A DNA stretch of 43,027 bases from Nocardia wallacei (GTDB taxonomy: Bacteria > Actinomycetota > Actinomycetes > Mycobacteriales > Mycobacteriaceae). The notes under the pieces were generated by a model, which was not told the DNA's origin, did no database searches, and saw only the letters and a program-made list of their open reading frames with translations. Location: positions 1-43,027 of the forward strand of contig NZ_JARWOP010000139.1 in NCBI RefSeq assembly GCF_029868745.1. Direction: 5' to 3'. Both the position numbers and the translations under genes were made by a program. This document shows positions 8,484-16,706 of this stretch, one piece after another (the stretch's first letter is position 1; each line of letters begins with the position of its first letter).

Positions 8484-8538
8484 CCTCGCACACGTGACAG
8501 GGCGGCGCGAAGGATGTTGCGCTGTCCCGGTTTCGCGC

Positions 8539-10077
8539 TCAGACCAGTTTGCGTGAGCGCAGCTCGTGGCCCTTGGAGGTCTTGCAGCGGCCGGTCTCCA
8601 GATCCCACTGCCAGCCGTGCAGATTGCAGGTCAGCGTATTGCCTTCCACCACACCGAACTTCGACAGGTCGGCCTTCAGGTGCGGGCAGCGGCGCTGTAC
8701 CTCCCAGCCGGCGATCTCGCACGACGCCGAATCGTCGTGCGCCTCGGCGAACCAGCCGTCGGCGTAGGCGATGCGCTCGTCGGTGAGGCATTTGAAGAAG
8801 GTGTACAGGTACTCGTTGTACCCGCCGATGCGCCACGCCTGGAACCGCGTGGAGAGGAAGATGGTGTTCACCCAGTCCGGCTCGCCGTCGCGCAGCACGG
8901 TGCGCACCAGCTGCGGTTCGATGCGGAACCCGTAGCGGTACTTGCCTTCTCCGTCGATCGGCCCGCGCACCACCCGCTTGGGGAAGTCCAGCACCACGGT
9001 CTCGTCGCCGAGCACCAGGCCGACTGGGTAGCCGATGCCGTCGCAGATCAGGTCGCTCTGCGCCATGATCGGCTCGAACAGCTCCTTCAGCCGCGGCAGC
9101 AGCGGGCCGTCATCCGTTGCCCAGGTGGCCTTCTCGGCCGCCAGCACCGGGGCCAGCCGCTGCGCCATCCGCTCGATGTACCCGGCCTTGTCGTCGTAGA
9201 TCTCGCCCGGATCGACCGGGTGGGTGAGGTTCAGTTCGGCGCCGCGCACGTCGGCGACCGAGCCCGGGATCATCAGCACCCCACCGGCATTGCCGTGGAT
9301 GCGCATCTGCTCCAGGAACACCATCTGGTCGGGGAAGATGTTGCCCTCGTCGCCGCGGTCGTCGTTGAGGTAGCGCAGTTCCGGGTCGAGGAACACCGGC
9401 GGCCCCGCGGACGGCACCACCCAGGTCGCTCCGACCTGCTCGATGTAGCTGCGCGCCCGGTCCATCCCGCGCTGGCGCTTCTGCTTGCCGAAGTTCGACT
9501 TGGTGCGATTCGGGATGTCGTAGACCATCGGATACCAGATGGCGCCCGAGTACTGCAGCAGGTGGATGTCGATGTGCCCGAACTGCTCGTGCAGCACGTC
9601 CATGTCCACCGGCCGGGCGTCGTTCATGTTGAAGCACACCGTCTCACCGTCGGCGACCACCAGACCGGAGTCGCCGATCGGCCCGTCGGCGGGCGCGCGC
9701 AGCGCGATGATCATCACATCGAGGTCGCCGCCCGGACCGTGCACCGTGTGCTTGACCGAGTCCTCGGTCTCGAAGAACTTGTGGAAGCCCAGCTTCTCCA
9801 GTTCCCGCCGCAGATCCGGCACCGGGTAGTCCGGCAGCAGGACGGTCGCGTCCTTGTTGACGTGGTCGATCAGATTCCGCGCGTCGAAGTGGTCGCGGTG
9901 CAGGTGCGAGACGTACAGGAAATCGCAGTCGCCCAGCTCGTCCCAGTCCAGCCCGGTGTTGTCGGGAAACGGGAACCACGAACCGAAATACGCCGGGTTG
10001 ACCCACGGATCGCAGAGGATCGTCCCGGCCGCGGTGCGGATGTGAAATCCGGCGTGTCCGACGCTGGTGATCTGCAC
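8539..10077 (-). CDS. Metallo-beta-lactamase-fold / Rieske fusion protein (Rv3818-like)
   Basis: 512 residues. An N-terminal metallo-beta-lactamase-fold hydrolase (QITSVGHAGF opening, LCDPW, and the metal motif HLHRDH at 58-63) is joined to a C-terminal Rieske [2Fe-2S] domain with CPH at 464-466 and CNLH at 484-487. The middle region (LQYSGAIWYPMVYD, FPDQMVFLEQM, EPDWVNTIFLSTRF) is typical of the Rv3818 group. The architecture resembles CMP-Neu5Ac hydroxylase-like or UlaG-like MBL proteins plus a Rieske ferredoxin, implying a redox or oxygenase reaction; the substrate is unknown. GTG at 10077 was chosen because AGGAGGG sits about eight bases before it and homologues begin at this QITSVGHAGF. 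No signal peptide: cytoplasmic. Confidence 0.9.
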   Translation of the reverse strand: MQITSVGHAGFHIRTAAGTILCDPWVNPAYFGSWFPFPDNTGLDWDELGDCDFLYVSHLHRDHFDARNLIDHVNKDATVLLPDYPVPDLRRELEKLGFHKFFETEDSVKHTVHGPGGDLDVMIIALRAPADGPIGDSGLVVADGETVCFNMNDARPVDMDVLHEQFGHIDIHLLQYSGAIWYPMVYDIPNRTKSNFGKQKRQRGMDRARSYIEQVGATWVVPSAGPPVFLDPELRYLNDDRGDEGNIFPDQMVFLEQMRIHGNAGGVLMIPGSVADVRGAELNLTHPVDPGEIYDDKAGYIERMAQRLAPVLAAEKATWATDDGPLLPRLKELFEPIMAQSDLICDGIGYPVGLVLGDETVVLDFPKRVVRGPIDGEGKYRYGFRIEPQLVRTVLRDGEPDWVNTIFLSTRFQAWRIGGYNEYLYTFFKCLTDERIAYADGWFAEAHDDSASCEIAGWEVQRRCPHLKADLSKFGVVEGNTLTCNLHGWQWDLETGRCKTSKGHELRSRKLV

Positions 10078-10112
10078 GAAGAAAGTCCCTCCTGAACCGT
10101 TACCAGCCAACC

Positions 10113-10118
10113 AGGGTA
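10113..10118 (-). promoter_or_regulatory. Possible -10 box of the MBL-Rieske gene
   Basis: TACCCT on the minus strand, about 35 bases before the GTG at 10077, leaving room for a short leader that contains the AGGAGGG site. It lies just past the upstream lipoprotein stop. Confidence 0.35.
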
Positions 10119-10122
10119 GCCG

Positions 10123-11001
10123 CTAGGAGGAGACGTCGCCGACGCAGTAACCCTGGTCCGTCGCCTTCACGGTGAATGTCCGTTCCTGCTGGGCGCCCGT
10201 GCTGTCGGTGACCGGCGCCGACACGGTCAGATAGCCGGTGCGCAGCTGCTCGGAGGTGATCGAGTCGTCGACGAAGGACTTCACTCCGGTGAGTTTGTTC
10301 GGGTTGGTGGCCAGCGGCGGCGTCGCGGCCCGGCCGGTGCCGGTGGGATCCCAGTTCGCCGCGCAGACCAGCGGGTGGGTCGCCTCCCGGTCGGCCGGGT
10401 CGAGCGGAGTGCCCGCGGCGCGGGCCAGATAGCGCCGGACGGTGTGGCGGGCATCGGCATCGGTGAAGCCGATCTCGGTGCCGGACGGGAACACCCGCGG
10501 GCAGGCGTAGCCGGTGTCGATATCGGAGCGTTGCGCGACGACGGTGACGGCGGACCGGCTCGCGGTGGTGGCGGGACTCTTCCAGACGAGGGCGGTGCCG
10601 TCGTCGACGCCCGGTTCGGCGAGTGCCGCCAGGATCGCCTGCTTGTCGGCGTACATCGTTTCCACATTGCGCGGGGCCATGGTCCAGCACTTGTCCACCA
10701 GTCGGGCCTGCGGCAGCTCCTGCAGATCGATCGCCCAATGGGTGAGGGCGTCCGCGGCGGCGGAGTCGGCGGTCTCCAGCGAGACGGTGACCGCGGTCTC
10801 GCTCGCGGCGGGCGACACCGGCTGCGCGGCGGCCGGTGCCGCGGCCGCGGTCTCGCCGTCGTCGTAGTCGGTGCCCTCGATCCCGACGCGCGAATCACAT
10901 CCGGTCGCCGCCGCGACGGCCAGCGCGGCGAGGCCCGCGAGTAGCGCTCCCCGGCCTGCCCGGCGGCGTCGTTCCCGCGATGCTGGTCGGGGGCATTTCA
11001 C
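10123..11001 (-). CDS. Predicted secreted lipoprotein of unknown function
   Basis: 292 residues from GTG 11001, which has AGGAAAGAGG about ten bases upstream. An Arg-rich n-region, a hydrophobic stretch at about 19-33 and ATGC give a lipobox-like site with Cys35 as the lipidated residue; Ala at -3 is a slightly atypical lipobox. The mature part starts with a low-complexity acidic/Ala-rich linker and then has no domain I recognise. Cysteines in VDKCW, YACPR, LVCAANW and GYCVGD suggest two disulfides. The C-terminus (RTGYLTVSAPVTDS, FTVKATDQGYC) looks beta-rich. It lies upstream of the MBL-Rieske gene in the same direction, and is divergent from the acyltransferase pair. Confidence 0.75.
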   Translation of the reverse strand: MKCPRPASRERRRRAGRGALLAGLAALAVAAATGCDSRVGIEGTDYDDGETAAAAPAAAQPVSPAASETAVTVSLETADSAAADALTHWAIDLQELPQARLVDKCWTMAPRNVETMYADKQAILAALAEPGVDDGTALVWKSPATTASRSAVTVVAQRSDIDTGYACPRVFPSGTEIGFTDADARHTVRRYLARAAGTPLDPADREATHPLVCAANWDPTGTGRAATPPLATNPNKLTGVKSFVDDSITSEQLRTGYLTVSAPVTDSTGAQQERTFTVKATDQGYCVGDVSS

Positions 11002-11055
11002 TGCGGTGAACCTCTTTCCTGTGCGTGCGCCGGGAGCGTCGTCTGTGACAGGGAC

Positions 11056-11061
11056 TACGCT
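11056..11061 (+). promoter_or_regulatory. Possible -10 box of the first acyltransferase gene
   Basis: TACGCT ends nine bases before the GTG at 11071. With no Shine-Dalgarno present, a leaderless or near-leaderless start is likely. Confidence 0.4.
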
Positions 11062-11070
11062 AGCGGAATT

Positions 11071-11853
11071 GTGGAACCCGTCTACCGGACGATCATCGGC
11101 CTGGCCCGGACCGTCTTCTTCGCACAGGGACTGAAGTTCGAGGTCAGCGGGGATGAACACATCCCCGCGACCGGTGGCGCGGTCATCGCGATCAACCACA
11201 CCGGGTACATGGACTTCACCTACGCCGGGCTGCCCGCGCGGACGCCGAAGCGCTACATCCGTTTCATGGCGAAGAAGGAGGTCTTCGACGACAAGATCTC
11301 CGGTCCGATCATGCGCGCGCTCGAGCATATTCCGGTGGACCGGGCGGCGGGGGCGGATTCCTATCAAGCCGCGGTGGAGTATCTGCGGCGGGGCGAACTG
11401 GTGGGCGTGTACCCCGAGGCGACCATCAGCCGCAGTTTCGAGATCAAGGAGTTCAAGTCGGGCGCGGCCCGGATGGCGATCGAGGCGGACGTGCCGATCG
11501 TCCCGATGGTGATCTGGGGCGCGCAGCGGGTCTGGACCAAGGGACATCCGAAGCGGCTGGGGCGGACCAACACTCCGATCTCGATCGCCGTCGGCGAGCC
11601 CATCCGGCCGCCCGCCGTGACCGACGGCGATATCGCCGCGGCCGCCGCGGAGCTGACCGGCACGCTGCGCACCACCATGCAGCAGCTGCTGGCGCGATTA
11701 CAACAGAACTATGTGCACGAACCGGGGGCATACTGGGTCCCGGCCCGGCTCGGCGGCAGTGCCCCGACGCTGGCCGAGGCCGACGCGATGGATGCCGCGG
11801 AGGCCGCGGAGAAGGCCGCGCGCCGGGCGGCCGCGGACGACGCCGTGGAGTAG
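11071..11853 (+). CDS. PlsC-type 1-acylglycerol-3-phosphate acyltransferase family protein (first copy)
   Basis: 260 residues. It contains the acyltransferase catalytic block NHTGYMD (His43 and Asp48, the H-x4-D motif) and the acceptor-binding motif YPEATISRS from residue 114, a variant of FPEGTRS. Further blocks are RFMAKKEVF, PVDRAAGADS and PIVPMVIWG. It is expected to transfer an acyl chain from acyl-CoA or acyl-ACP to a lyso-lipid at the inner membrane face. There is no clear signal peptide. The C-terminal tail is Ala/Glu-rich. It forms a tandem pair with the next gene and corresponds to the Rv3814c-Rv3816c acyltransferase cluster of M. tuberculosis; the actual acceptor is unknown. Confidence 0.88.
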   Translation: MEPVYRTIIGLARTVFFAQGLKFEVSGDEHIPATGGAVIAINHTGYMDFTYAGLPARTPKRYIRFMAKKEVFDDKISGPIMRALEHIPVDRAAGADSYQAAVEYLRRGELVGVYPEATISRSFEIKEFKSGAARMAIEADVPIVPMVIWGAQRVWTKGHPKRLGRTNTPISIAVGEPIRPPAVTDGDIAAAAAELTGTLRTTMQQLLARLQQNYVHEPGAYWVPARLGGSAPTLAEADAMDAAEAAEKAARRAAADDAVE

Positions 11854-11888
11854 GACCGGCGGCAGTAGGTACAGGGAGTTTCGACAAT

Positions 11889-12641
11889 ATGGCGCGGGAA
11901 CCGGTCTTCGATGTGCTCACCGGCTTGGTCCGGACGCTGTTCCGGGCGCAGGGGCTGCGCATCGATATCGCTGGGCAGCAGCACCTTCCGCGGTCGGGCG
12001 GCGCCGTGCTCGCCGTGAACCACACGGCCTATCTGGATTTCATGGAGGTCGGCCTGGTCGGCCGCGAATCGGGCCGCAATGTCCGGTACATGATGAAGGC
12101 CGAACTGGAACGCGGCATCGTGGGCTGGCTGATGAAGCACTGCAAGGCGATCGGCGTGGACCGCAGCGCCGGCGCGGAATCCTTCGCGCGGGCCGTGGCG
12201 GCGCTGCGCGACGGCGAGATCGTGGTGGTCTACCCGGAGGCCACCATCAGCCGCAGCTTCGAACTGAAGGAGTTCAAGTCGGGCGCGGCCCGCATGGCGA
12301 TCGAGGCGGAGGTGCCGATCGTCCCGATGGTGATCTGGGGCGCGCAGCGGGTGTGGACCAAGGACATGCCCAGACGGCTCGGCCGCCACCGCTTCCCGAT
12401 CAATATCCGCCTCGGCGAACCGATCCCCGCGCACGAGCCCGTCGACGATCTCACCGCCGAGTTGCGTTCGCGCATGCGAGAACTGCTAGACCGGGCCCAG
12501 CAGTCCTACGACATGCCCGCGGGCGCGCGCTGGGTGCCCGCCCGCCTCGGCGGCAGCGCCCCGACCCCCGAGCAGGCCGCCGTGCTGGACCAGCGGGAAC
12601 TGGAACGCCGGCGGGCGAAGAAGGCGGCGCGCGAAGCCTGA
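11889..12641 (+). CDS. PlsC-type acyltransferase family protein (second copy)
   Basis: 250 residues, a paralogue of the gene 35 bases upstream. It has the same motifs: NHTAYLD (His45, Asp50) and YPEATISRSFE, followed by a stretch almost identical to the first copy at both protein and DNA level (KEFKSGAARMAIEAE and PIVPMVIWGAQRVWTK). The N-terminus and the C-terminal third diverge more, and the tail is Arg/Lys-rich rather than Ala/Glu-rich. It was probably produced by tandem duplication; the two may differ in acyl donor or acceptor. The ATG at 11889 follows the first gene closely, with only a weak GGGAG upstream, so cotranscription is likely. Confidence 0.88.
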   Translation: MAREPVFDVLTGLVRTLFRAQGLRIDIAGQQHLPRSGGAVLAVNHTAYLDFMEVGLVGRESGRNVRYMMKAELERGIVGWLMKHCKAIGVDRSAGAESFARAVAALRDGEIVVVYPEATISRSFELKEFKSGAARMAIEAEVPIVPMVIWGAQRVWTKDMPRRLGRHRFPINIRLGEPIPAHEPVDDLTAELRSRMRELLDRAQQSYDMPAGARWVPARLGGSAPTPEQAAVLDQRELERRRAKKAAREA

Positions 12642-12664
12642 CAGCGCCGCTGGGTCACGCCCGG

Positions 12665-14023
12665 TTACGCACCGAGAACCAGTGCGGCCCCGGCGATTCC
12701 GATGCCGGTCGCGATCCAGAACGCGGTCGGGAAGCCGCCGGTCGCCGAGCCCGCGACGAGCGCCGCGCCCAACTGGCTACCCAGCGCACCGCCGACCGTC
12801 CGGGACACCGTGTTGATCCCGTTGGCCGTGGCCGTCCGGCCCGGATCGACGACGCGATGCAACTGCGAGGGCAGCGCCGTCATCACCAGGCCCGTGCCGA
12901 GGCCGATCGGTAGCGCGCACACCGCCGCCTGCCACATCGTTCCGTGCGCGACGGCGAGCAGCGCGGCGCCCGCGGCGACCAGCAGTAGCCCCGCGGCCAG
13001 CGGCAGGCGCGGTCCGCGGCGTGCGATCACCTTTCCCGCCACCGCCCCGGCGGGCAGCACCACCAGCGTCGACGGCAGCATCACCAGCCCGGCCGCCGTG
13101 ACCGACCCGCCGAAACCGCCCGCCGCCGAGGGTGTTTCGACCAGCTTGGGCACCAGCACGTAGTACATGAACTGCATCGCGCCCAGTGTGAGCGCCGCGA
13201 GATGGGCCACGCCGATCGGCCGATGCAGCACCAGGTCCATATCGATGAGCGGCTGCCGCGAACGCCGCTCGACCCACCCGAACACGAGCAGGAGCAGCAC
13301 GCCACCGGCGGCGAGCGCCAGCGTCGGCACGGACAGCCATCCGCCGGTCGGCCCGACGGTCAGCGCCAGCAGGACGCCGCACAGTCCGCCCGCCAGCAGC
13401 GTGGTGCCCGCCGGGTCGAGCCGCCCGGCGCCGGTGCCCGGACCGTCCGGCACATACCGCTGGGTCAGCACGAGCGCGGCCGTGATCAGCCCGGCGCCGA
13501 CAACGAAAAGCCAACGCCACGAGGCATGGTCGACGATCAGCCCGCCGCACACCAGCGCGATGCCCGCCGCCCCGCCCACCAGGCCGGACAGCAGACCCAG
13601 CCCGGCGTGCACGCGCTCGGGCGGCAGGATGTCCGGCACCGAGCCGAACGCCAGCGGCAGCACCGCGAGGCTGATGCCCTGTCCCGCGCGCGCCGCGATC
13701 AGGACGCCGATGTGCGGGGCGAGCATCGCCACGACGGTCGCGGCGAGATAGAGCGTCAGCACGACGAGCAGCGTCCGCCGCCGCCCGTACCGGTCGCCGA
13801 GCCTGCTCACCAGCGGCGTGAGAATGGCACTGGCGAGCAACGGCGCACTCATCACGGCCCAGGTCGCGGCGGTGGTGCTGGTGTGCAGCGCCGCTTGGAG
13901 CACGCCGATCGCCGGTACCAGCATGGTCTGCATCAGGCCGTAGGACAGCACGCCGAGCGCCAGCGCGAGCATGGCGGCGCGGTGCGTCGGCGGGGACGTG
14001 GTGGTCAGGGTTCGGATGGTCAC
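12665..14023 (-). CDS. MFS drug exporter, DHA2-like
   Basis: 452 residues with about 14 hydrophobic segments, the DHA2 topology of QacA/EmrB-type proton-coupled exporters. The cytoplasmic loop after helix 2 carries the MFS motif A (RLGDRYGRRRTLL), and PAIGVLQAALHTSTTAATW near the N-terminus is typical of the group. The substrate is unknown, probably a hydrophobic or cationic compound. GTG at 14023 has a perfect AGGAGG (14034-14029) five bases upstream. It is divergent from a TetR gene, and its promoter lies between two identical 16-bp operators, so repression by that regulator and induction by a transported drug is the likely scheme. Confidence 0.9.
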   Translation of the reverse strand: MTIRTLTTTSPPTHRAAMLALALGVLSYGLMQTMLVPAIGVLQAALHTSTTAATWAVMSAPLLASAILTPLVSRLGDRYGRRRTLLVVLTLYLAATVVAMLAPHIGVLIAARAGQGISLAVLPLAFGSVPDILPPERVHAGLGLLSGLVGGAAGIALVCGGLIVDHASWRWLFVVGAGLITAALVLTQRYVPDGPGTGAGRLDPAGTTLLAGGLCGVLLALTVGPTGGWLSVPTLALAAGGVLLLLVFGWVERRSRQPLIDMDLVLHRPIGVAHLAALTLGAMQFMYYVLVPKLVETPSAAGGFGGSVTAAGLVMLPSTLVVLPAGAVAGKVIARRGPRLPLAAGLLLVAAGAALLAVAHGTMWQAAVCALPIGLGTGLVMTALPSQLHRVVDPGRTATANGINTVSRTVGGALGSQLGAALVAGSATGGFPTAFWIATGIGIAGAALVLGA

Positions 14024-14041
14024 ACAAGCCTCCTGAGATAA

Positions 14042-14057
14042 CGCGAACGTTGTTCGC
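14042..14057. promoter_or_regulatory. TetR operator 1
   Basis: CGCGAACGTTGTTCGC, with GCGAAC and GTTCGC as inverted half-sites around GTT. It covers the expected transcription start region of the MFS gene. An identical copy lies 36 bp away. Confidence 0.75.
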
Positions 14058-14065
14058 GTAAGGCT

Positions 14066-14095
14066 TACCTAACTACACGCGAACGTTGTTCGCAA
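14066..14095 (-). promoter_or_regulatory. MFS exporter promoter
   Basis: On the minus strand, -35 TTGCGA (14095-14090) and -10 TAGGTA (14071-14066) are 18 bp apart. The -35 box overlaps operator 2 and the start point abuts operator 1, so repressor bound at either site would block RNA polymerase. Confidence 0.6.
14078..14093. promoter_or_regulatory. TetR operator 2
   Basis: An exact second copy of the 16-bp operator at 14042. It overlaps the MFS -35 box and lies about 45 bp upstream of the tetR -10 box. Confidence 0.75.
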
Positions 14096-14139
14096 GAGGT
14101 GCGGCCGCGCCCCGCCGCCGGGTCCATGTCGCCTCCGCC

Positions 14140-14145
14140 TAGGCT
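14140..14145 (+). promoter_or_regulatory. tetR -10 box
   Basis: TAGGCT, about 25 bases before the chosen GTG at 14171. Unlike the leaderless genes nearby, a short leader with AGGGAG (14161-14166) follows. Confidence 0.4.
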
Positions 14146-14170
14146 CGGCGGCACGGCTGAAGGGAGTGAG

Positions 14171-14773
14171 GTGCGCGCACAACCGCTGACCCGGGACGCC
14201 ATCGTCGCCGCCGCGCGCCGCGTCGCCGACGCGGAGGGCCTGGCCGCGCTGACGCTGCGGCGGCTGGCGCAGGAACTGAACACCGGCCAGGCCTCGCTGT
14301 ATCGGCACATCACCGACCGGCGCGAACTGCTGGCGCTGTTGAACGAGGATCTGGCGCAGGCGTTTCCGGTCGTGCGGACCGGCCGGCCTCGGGAGCGGAT
14401 CCTGCGGCTGTGGCTGGGATCGCATCGGGTGCTGCTCGACCATCCCTGGGCGGGCCGGGTGATCATCGAGGCCACGTCGGTAACGGCCACCGCCCTGCCG
14501 TTCGCCGATGCCACGCTGGACGCCCTGCTGGCGGCGGGCCTGACCCCGGACGTCGCGGCGCGCACCTACCGCGCCGTCTGGCACCTACTGCTCGGATACG
14601 TGGTCAACGACCATCCGCTGGGGCATCCGGGCTTCGACATCGATGCCGGGCGGTATCCGGCTCTCGTTACCGCGCGACCCCATCTGGCCGCCGCCGACGC
14701 GCCCGCCGAGTTCGAGTGGGCGCTGCGGCGGTTGCTCGACGCCGTGCTGGGCCCCGACGCCGAAACCGATTGA
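14171..14773 (+). CDS. TetR family transcriptional regulator
   Basis: 200 residues from GTG 14171, which has AGGGAG just upstream and gives a typical TetR N-terminus (TRDAIVAAARRVADAEG). The helix-turn-helix is at about 30-57 (LTLRRLAQELNTGQASLYRH then ITDRRELL). The C-terminal ligand and dimerisation domain resembles the tetracycline-repressor type (TetR_C_1). It would repress the divergent MFS exporter by binding the two identical palindromes at 14042 and 14078 and release on binding a small molecule. The frame is open further upstream, but that extension would run through the promoter region. The ligand is unknown. Confidence 0.9.
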   Translation: MRAQPLTRDAIVAAARRVADAEGLAALTLRRLAQELNTGQASLYRHITDRRELLALLNEDLAQAFPVVRTGRPRERILRLWLGSHRVLLDHPWAGRVIIEATSVTATALPFADATLDALLAAGLTPDVAARTYRAVWHLLLGYVVNDHPLGHPGFDIDAGRYPALVTARPHLAAADAPAEFEWALRRLLDAVLGPDAETD

Positions 14774-15007
14774 ACGCCAGCGGATTCGTGGTTTCGAAAC
14801 GGGAATTGCAAACGCACTATTGCATTTTGGGCCCCCGGCGGACGCACTCATCCGTACCTCGGGAGACATTCTGTCTCAGTCACGGAATTCGAGGGCGCGA
14901 ATATGTCCATGTGATTGAAGATTCAGCCGCCGAGAATGTTTCCGGAGCGAAAGAGTGGTCGCTTCGCCGAATTGCGAACTTCTTTTGGTGCGTGCCCGGA
15001 AAGTCGG

Positions 15008-15013
15008 TAGCGT
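15008..15013 (+). promoter_or_regulatory. Possible -10 box of the agmatine deiminase gene
   Basis: TAGCGT, with a seven-base gap before the ATG at 15021; leaderless arrangement. The 14774-15007 stretch upstream is relatively AT-rich for this genome and shows no gene. Confidence 0.4.
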
Positions 15014-15020
15014 CGAGCGC

Positions 15021-16031
15021 ATGACGCGCTATGTGATGCCGGCGGAAACCGCTCCGCACGCCCGAACCTGGCTAGCATGGCCGGCCAAGGAATCGGTGTG
15101 GGAAGAGTTGCTACCGCTGGTGCGCGCCGACATCGTGCGACTGGCCCGCGCGATCGCCGCACACGAGCCGGTGACCCTGCTGGCCCGGCGCGAGCAGGTC
15201 GACGAGGCGCGCCGGGCGTGCGGTAGGACCGTGGAGGTGGTGCCCGCGCCACTGGACGATCTGTGGATTCGAGACACCGGGCCGATATTCGTCACCGGTC
15301 CGGACGGACCGGCCGGAATCGATTTCAACTTCAACGGCTGGGGACAGAAGTCCGAATACCACATGGACGCGAAGGTCGCGCGAAAACTGCTCGAGCACGC
15401 GGGTATTCCGCGAGTGGTCGCGCCGATCGTCGCCGAGGGCGGCGCACTGGAGGTGGACGGCGAAGGGACCCTGCTCACCACCGAGAGCGCGCTGGTCAAC
15501 CCGAACCGCAATCCGGGATTCGCGCACGAGGAGATCGAAAAGGCGCTGCACGAAATGCTCGGCGTCACCAAAGTCGTATGGCTGCAGGGTGTCGCGGGCG
15601 AGGATGTCACGGATTGTCACGTCGACGCCGTCGCCCGTTTCGCCGAGCCGGGCGTGGTGCTGGTGGATTGGCCGGTGCACCCGGATCCGGGCGACGTCTT
15701 CGCCCGCGCCGCGGTGCGGGCACGCGAGATCCTGCGCGAGGCCACCGACGCCGCGGGCCGCCGCTTCGAGATCATCGAACTGCCGCAACCGGATGCGACC
15801 GCGCTGACCGGCGACCGCGGCCCCGACTTCCTGTACTCCTACGTCAATTTCTACGTCGGCAACGAGGCCGTCTACATGCCCGCCTACGGTGACCGCCGCG
15901 GCGACGACCGTGCCGCCGGGATCCTGGCCGACGCGTTCCCCGGCCGGGAGGTGGTGCCGGTGGAGTACAACGCGGTCGTCGAGGGTGGCGGCGGGATCCA
16001 CTGCTCCACGCAGCAGCAACCCGCGGTGTGA
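15021..16031 (+). CDS. aguA: Agmatine deiminase (peptidylarginine deiminase-fold)
   Basis: 336 residues. It hydrolyses agmatine to N-carbamoylputrescine and ammonia, a step towards putrescine. The guanidine-modifying fold motifs are present: WPAKESVW near the start, LDDLWIRDTGPIF, EGGALEVDG, DVTDCHVDAVARF with His200, and the C-terminal GGGGIHCSTQQQP with the nucleophile Cys328. The length is close to the family norm (about 340-370). Agmatine is inferred from these motifs; a related peptidylarginine deiminase-like activity is possible. ATG 15021 follows a -10-like box without a Shine-Dalgarno. No N-carbamoylputrescine amidase gene is adjacent, although the two are often neighbours. Confidence 0.88.
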   Translation: MTRYVMPAETAPHARTWLAWPAKESVWEELLPLVRADIVRLARAIAAHEPVTLLARREQVDEARRACGRTVEVVPAPLDDLWIRDTGPIFVTGPDGPAGIDFNFNGWGQKSEYHMDAKVARKLLEHAGIPRVVAPIVAEGGALEVDGEGTLLTTESALVNPNRNPGFAHEEIEKALHEMLGVTKVVWLQGVAGEDVTDCHVDAVARFAEPGVVLVDWPVHPDPGDVFARAAVRAREILREATDAAGRRFEIIELPQPDATALTGDRGPDFLYSYVNFYVGNEAVYMPAYGDRRGDDRAAGILADAFPGREVVPVEYNAVVEGGGGIHCSTQQQPAV

Positions 16032-16046
16032 TCGAAAAGTGCAGGG

Positions 16047-16706
16047 TCAGCTCGGATCCGAGCCCCGGATCGCCGCGAGCCACGTCGCGACGGCCGCGGC
16101 CACCGTGGTCGCGCCGATGAACGCGACGAAACCGCCGCCCGCCACATAGACCCACAGCAGTCCGGCGAAGGGCGCGGCGATGGCCGACTGGGCATCGAGC
16201 AGCAGCCGCCGACCGAACCGGGCCGACTGTTCGGCGTGCGCCGGGCCGTCCGGATCCGGTCGCGTGGGATTGTCCGCCAAGCGGCCCGGCGGCTCCGAAT
16301 CCCGCGCCGGGCCGGACGGATACAGGCGCAGACTCCCGATACGCAAGGCCCCGCTGCCGCATCGGGCCGGCGCAGCCTGGAGCGTGACCAGCGCCGGATC
16401 GAAATACACCGGCAGCCACCGGGTCCGGCCGTCCGCCGCCAACTCCAGCCAGGAACGGCTGACCAGCCGGTGCTGCTGGCGGACCCGCCTGCAGTCCGCG
16501 ATACCGGGGGCGAGGCCGCGCACCGGCAGGACCGCGAACGCGACGGCGAGCCGCACCGCCGTGTACCCCAGCACGACGAATCCCACCGCCGCCAGCATGC
16601 TCAGCTCCTCGGAATCGGCGAACGGCGCCCAGGCGAGGCAGGTCACCAGGGCGCCGATCGTCGTCAGAACCGGATAGGCCAGGGGATGGCCCGAGCCGGA
16701 AATCAC
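16047..16706 (-). CDS. Membrane protein of unknown function, coupled to the second OppA
   Basis: 219 residues. Two hydrophobic helices near the N-terminus (about 10-30 and 35-60) are followed by a soluble stretch of about 110 residues rich in Arg and Pro, then two more helices close to the C-terminus (IAAPFAGLLWVYVAGGGFVA and onwards). No domain is recognised. The middle section has a short beta-like pattern (RWLPVYFDPALVTLQ). Its GTG start at 16706 overlaps the stop of the upstream oppA copy in a GTGA, so translation is probably coupled and it belongs to the opp operon. It may be an accessory to the importer or simply a hitch-hiker. Confidence 0.65.
   Translation of the reverse strand: MISGSGHPLAYPVLTTIGALVTCLAWAPFADSEELSMLAAVGFVVLGYTAVRLAVAFAVLPVRGLAPGIADCRRVRQQHRLVSRSWLELAADGRTRWLPVYFDPALVTLQAAPARCGSGALRIGSLRLYPSGPARDSEPPGRLADNPTRPDPDGPAHAEQSARFGRRLLLDAQSAIAAPFAGLLWVYVAGGGFVAFIGATTVAAAVATWLAAIRGSDPS

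Noticed and set aside
14058..14076. Possible IdeR/DtxR iron box (TTAGGTAAGCC) in the MFS-tetR gap
   Set aside because: By eye only about 13 of 19 positions match the consensus, the second half-site is poor, and the sequence is explained by the -10 region of the exporter promoter.
14774..15020. Small gene or RNA in the relatively AT-rich gap before the agmatine deiminase gene
   Set aside because: No frame with a ribosome site or recognisable product, and no tRNA-like or strong hairpin structure, could be supported.
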